Shown here piece after piece: positions 61,946 through 64,000 of a stretch of 64,000 bases of DNA. The stretch comes from Insolitispirillum peregrinum. GTDB taxonomy: Bacteria; Pseudomonadota; Alphaproteobacteria; Rhodospirillales; Rhodospirillaceae. Each line of letters starts with the position of its first letter. Within the stretch, counting starts at the first letter, position 1. The translations under genes and the position numbers were made by a program. The notes beneath the pieces are model-generated. The model was given only the letters and a program-made list of their open reading frames with translations, had not been told where the DNA came from and did no database searches. The stretch is taken from assembly GCF_900156605.1 (NCBI RefSeq), contig NZ_FTOA01000002.1:620001-684000 (forward strand). Direction: 5' to 3'.

Positions 61946-63430
61946 GTGTCAGATTCTCGCGGCCATACCGGCTTTGACGTGGATTCCAACAAGCCCCGTG
62001 CCCTTCAGGTTTCCCCTGCGGCCCCTGCCGCCGAGCCGTCCGGCCAGCCTCCCGGTCCGGGAGGCCCCGAAGCCCCCTTCGGGCGCAGCGATGAAATGAC
62101 TGCCCTGCTCGCCAAATATCCCGACACGGCCCATGTGGACGCCCTGTTCTTTGACCTGTGCAGTCTGGTCCGCGGCAAGCGCTATCCGGTGCTGGATGCC
62201 GACAAGCTGTTTGAAGACGGCATGTTGATCCCCTATTCGGCATGGCTGCTGGATGCCACCGGTGACTGTTCCGACCCCGGCGGGCGCGGCTACTCCGATG
62301 GCGACCCGGACGGAGTGGTCCGCCCGGTGGCCGGCACGCTGGCCCCGGTGCCATGGTCGCCGGTGCCGTCGGCACAGGTGATGTGTTCGCTGGACGAAGA
62401 CCTTGATGGTCCGGTGGTGGACCCTCGCAACGTCCTGCGGCGCGTCGAACGGCAGATGAACCGGGCCGGGATGTTCCCGGTGGTGGCACTGGAGCTTGAG
62501 TTTTACCTGATCGATCAGGCCGAACGCAGCCCGGATGGCTCGCCGTTGCCGCCTCTGAACCCCGATACCAAACAGCGTGACAAGTCCAATCAGGTCTATG
62601 GCATGACCGAGCTGGATGACTATGCCGAATTCCTGCGCGACGTTGAGTCCGCCTGCGTGGCGCAGAGTGTTCCGGCCTATACCGCCACCAGCGAAAATGC
62701 CCCCGGGCAGTTTGAAATCAACCTCAAACACACCGATTCCGCCGTGCGGGCTGCCGACCATGCTGCCCTGCTGGCCAATATCGTCGAGCGCGTGGCCAAC
62801 ATGCATGGCTTCAAGGCCACCTTCATGGCCAAGCCCTATGTCGATATGGCCGGGAACGGTTTGCACATTCACCTCAGCGTGCTGGATGCCGACGGCAACA
62901 ATATCTTTGACGACGGTACGCCGCAGGGGTCGCCGTCGCTGCGCTGGGCCATCGGTGGCCTGATGGAAGCGATGCCGGAATCGATGGCGCTGTTTGCCCC
63001 CAACGTGAACGCCTATCGCCGCTATGCCCCGAACAACTATGTGCCGGTGAAACGGGCATGGGGGGTGAACAACCGCTCGGTGGCCTTCCGCATTCCCGGT
63101 GGTCCGGGGACTGCGCGCCGTCTGGAACATCGCGTCTGCGGTGCCAGCGCCAACCCCTATCTGGCGTTGGCGGCAGTGTTGGCCGGGGCGTGCTGGGGGA
63201 TGGAAAACAAGCTGGACCCCGGCCCGGCGGTGACCGGCAACGCCTGTGAACAGATGGACCCCGGCGTGCCGTGGACGTTCCGCGCGGCGCTGGCCCGGCT
63301 GGAAAAGGCGCACATCCTGCCGAATTATCTGGGGGCCGATTACCTGCACCTGTACAGCGAGACCAAATGGGCCGAGCTGGAAAAGTTCCAGGCGGTGATC
63401 TCGCCGCACGAGTACCTGTGGTACCTGTAA
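61946..63430 (+). CDS. Glutamine-synthetase-family enzyme (gamma-glutamylpolyamine synthetase type)
   Basis: 494 residues from a GTG with GGAG eight bases upstream. It has catalytic-domain motifs NGLHIHLS, APNVNAYRRY and NRSVAFRIPGG. The N-terminus with SAWLLD and DPDG is the pattern of the PuuA/GlnT branch rather than GlnA. These enzymes ligate glutamate to polyamines or amines. The distance to an HxlR-type regulator is 136 bases downstream. The substrate is unproven. Confidence 0.85.
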   Translation: MSDSRGHTGFDVDSNKPRALQVSPAAPAAEPSGQPPGPGGPEAPFGRSDEMTALLAKYPDTAHVDALFFDLCSLVRGKRYPVLDADKLFEDGMLIPYSAWLLDATGDCSDPGGRGYSDGDPDGVVRPVAGTLAPVPWSPVPSAQVMCSLDEDLDGPVVDPRNVLRRVERQMNRAGMFPVVALELEFYLIDQAERSPDGSPLPPLNPDTKQRDKSNQVYGMTELDDYAEFLRDVESACVAQSVPAYTATSENAPGQFEINLKHTDSAVRAADHAALLANIVERVANMHGFKATFMAKPYVDMAGNGLHIHLSVLDADGNNIFDDGTPQGSPSLRWAIGGLMEAMPESMALFAPNVNAYRRYAPNNYVPVKRAWGVNNRSVAFRIPGGPGTARRLEHRVCGASANPYLALAAVLAGACWGMENKLDPGPAVTGNACEQMDPGVPWTFRAALARLEKAHILPNYLGADYLHLYSETKWAELEKFQAVISPHEYLWYL

Positions 63431-63448
63431 CAGTCTGGTAATACGATG

Positions 63449-63488
63449 AAAAAGGGGAACGCTCTGGCGACAGGCGTTCTCCTTTTTG
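63449..63488 (+). terminator. Terminator of glutamine synthetase gene
   Basis: AAAAAGGGGAACGC and GCGTTCTCCTTTTT pair (one mismatch) with the loop TCTGGCGACAG, followed by Ts in the arm. The symmetric A/T flanks make it bidirectional. Confidence 0.85.
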
Positions 63489-63566
63489 CGTCATCAGCAT
63501 ACTGTCCGTGCTGCCGTCACCAAAAAGTCACTTGCATTATGAAAGTATCATTCCTACGGTAGCGGG

Positions 63567-64000
63567 ATGGAACATACCCGCTTTCATAACCATCCGTGCC
63601 CTACCGCCCGCGCCCTTGATTGCGTCGGGGACTGGTGGAGCATCCTGATCCTGCGAGACGCCTTTCGCGGTCTCAGCCGGTTTGATGAGTTCCAGAAAAG
63701 CCTGGGGATTGCTCCGAACATTCTGACCCGTCGCCTTGCCCATCTGTGCGAGCGCGGCGTGCTGGAAAAGCGCCCCTACCAGACCCGACCCGTCCGCCAC
63801 GGCTATCATCTGACCGGGATGGGGTCTTCCTTTTTCCCGGTTCTGATTGCTTTGGCGTCGTGGGGGATGCAGCATATTCCGCCCAACGGGCCCGAATGGC
63901 GCGTGATTGACCGCGCGTCCGGGGCCGCGGTGGATGCCATCATCATCAATGCCGCCACCGGCCAACCGCTAACCCCCGACCGGGTGGCCGTGCAGTTTCC
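63567..64000 (+). CDS. HxlR-family transcriptional regulator (partial, runs off the window)
   Basis: 144 residues are visible from the ATG at 63567. The winged helix has CPTARALDCVGDWWSILILRD, FDEFQKSLGIAPNILTRRLAHL and GVLEKRPYQTRPVRHGYHLT. The N-terminal Cys (PCPTA) may be a redox sensor as in HypR/QorR-type proteins. The frame is open to the window edge. HxlR regulators often control a neighbouring gene, here perhaps the glutamine-synthetase-like gene. Confidence 0.85.
   Translation, partial: MEHTRFHNHPCPTARALDCVGDWWSILILRDAFRGLSRFDEFQKSLGIAPNILTRRLAHLCERGVLEKRPYQTRPVRHGYHLTGMGSSFFPVLIALASWGMQHIPPNGPEWRVIDRASGAAVDAIIINAATGQPLTPDRVAVQF

Overview
The window is a gene-dense, GC-rich (roughly 60 to 65 percent) chromosomal segment of an alphaproteobacterium. 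The order Rhodospirillales is my inference. It rests on the lptC-lptA-lptB-rpoN-ptsN order, the alphaproteobacterial CheZ, the pgsA-moaD-moaE block, and dispersed intergenic repeats that resemble the mosaic elements (RIME-like) known from alphaproteobacteria. I see no prophage, transposase, CRISPR array or integrase, and most genes are housekeeping or metabolic.

Layout. 1-5.4 kb: lipopolysaccharide export (lptC, lptA, lptB), sigma-54 (rpoN) and EIIA-Ntr (ptsN). The usual hpf gene between rpoN and ptsN is absent. In its place are two tandem intergenic repeats and a consensus-like promoter driving a region with many hairpins, probably an undescribed RNA or a long ptsN leader. 5.7-8.4 kb: a CHASE/PAS histidine kinase and a PadR-like regulator. 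8.5-13.4 kb: an acyl-CoA ligase, SDR and acyl-CoA dehydrogenase operon, divergent from an AraC-type regulator. 13.8-18.3 kb: a HerA-like ATPase, a UPF0114 membrane protein, and pgsA-moaD-moaE-methyltransferase. 18.4-22.4 kb: cysQ, mipA-like, DUF3108 and sua5, tightly coupled. 22.8-26.1 kb: small proteins and a CoA-transferase operon (atoD, atoA, Crp-type regulator). 26.2-32.2 kb: uvrB, rpmB, cheZ, and a divergent pair of paralogous small membrane proteins in an AT-richer patch. 32.3-39.8 kb: an eight-gene run in which a membrane glycosylation cassette (GT39, flippase, GT2) leads directly into bioF-(bioH-like)-bioC-bioD-bioA. 40-43.6 kb: a PP-loop asparagine-synthetase-like enzyme, a methyltransferase and an exported SNase-like protein. 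43.7-51.9 kb: a LuxR-type response regulator, proline iminopeptidase, ZntB, tRNA-Ser(GGA), a hydroxyisobutyrate dehydrogenase-like enzyme, TerB, a class IV aminotransferase, cytochrome c and a Crp/Fnr regulator. 52-57.7 kb: an OmpA-like lipoprotein, the zinc-uptake locus zur-znuC-znuB divergent from znuA across a perfect Zur-type palindrome, and mepA. 57.9-64 kb: unknown proteins, an OmpR-type regulator, folB with a pteridine-reductase-like SDR, a glutamine-synthetase-family enzyme behind a 16-bp perfect palindrome, and an HxlR regulator cut by the window end.

How the genes work together. Lpt proteins export LPS, possibly modified by the GT39/GT2 cassette. RpoN and PtsN belong to nitrogen and carbon signalling, and the glutamine-synthetase homologue near the right end is a second nitrogen link. 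The two short-chain fatty-acid blocks (ligase/ACAD/SDR and CoA-transferase) fit acid or ketone-body catabolism under AraC and Crp-type control. The Zur locus is self-contained zinc homeostasis. Two repeat families (A, about 105 bp; B, about 92 bp) recur about ten times between genes, in places supplying the last codons or the stop codon of the neighbouring gene.
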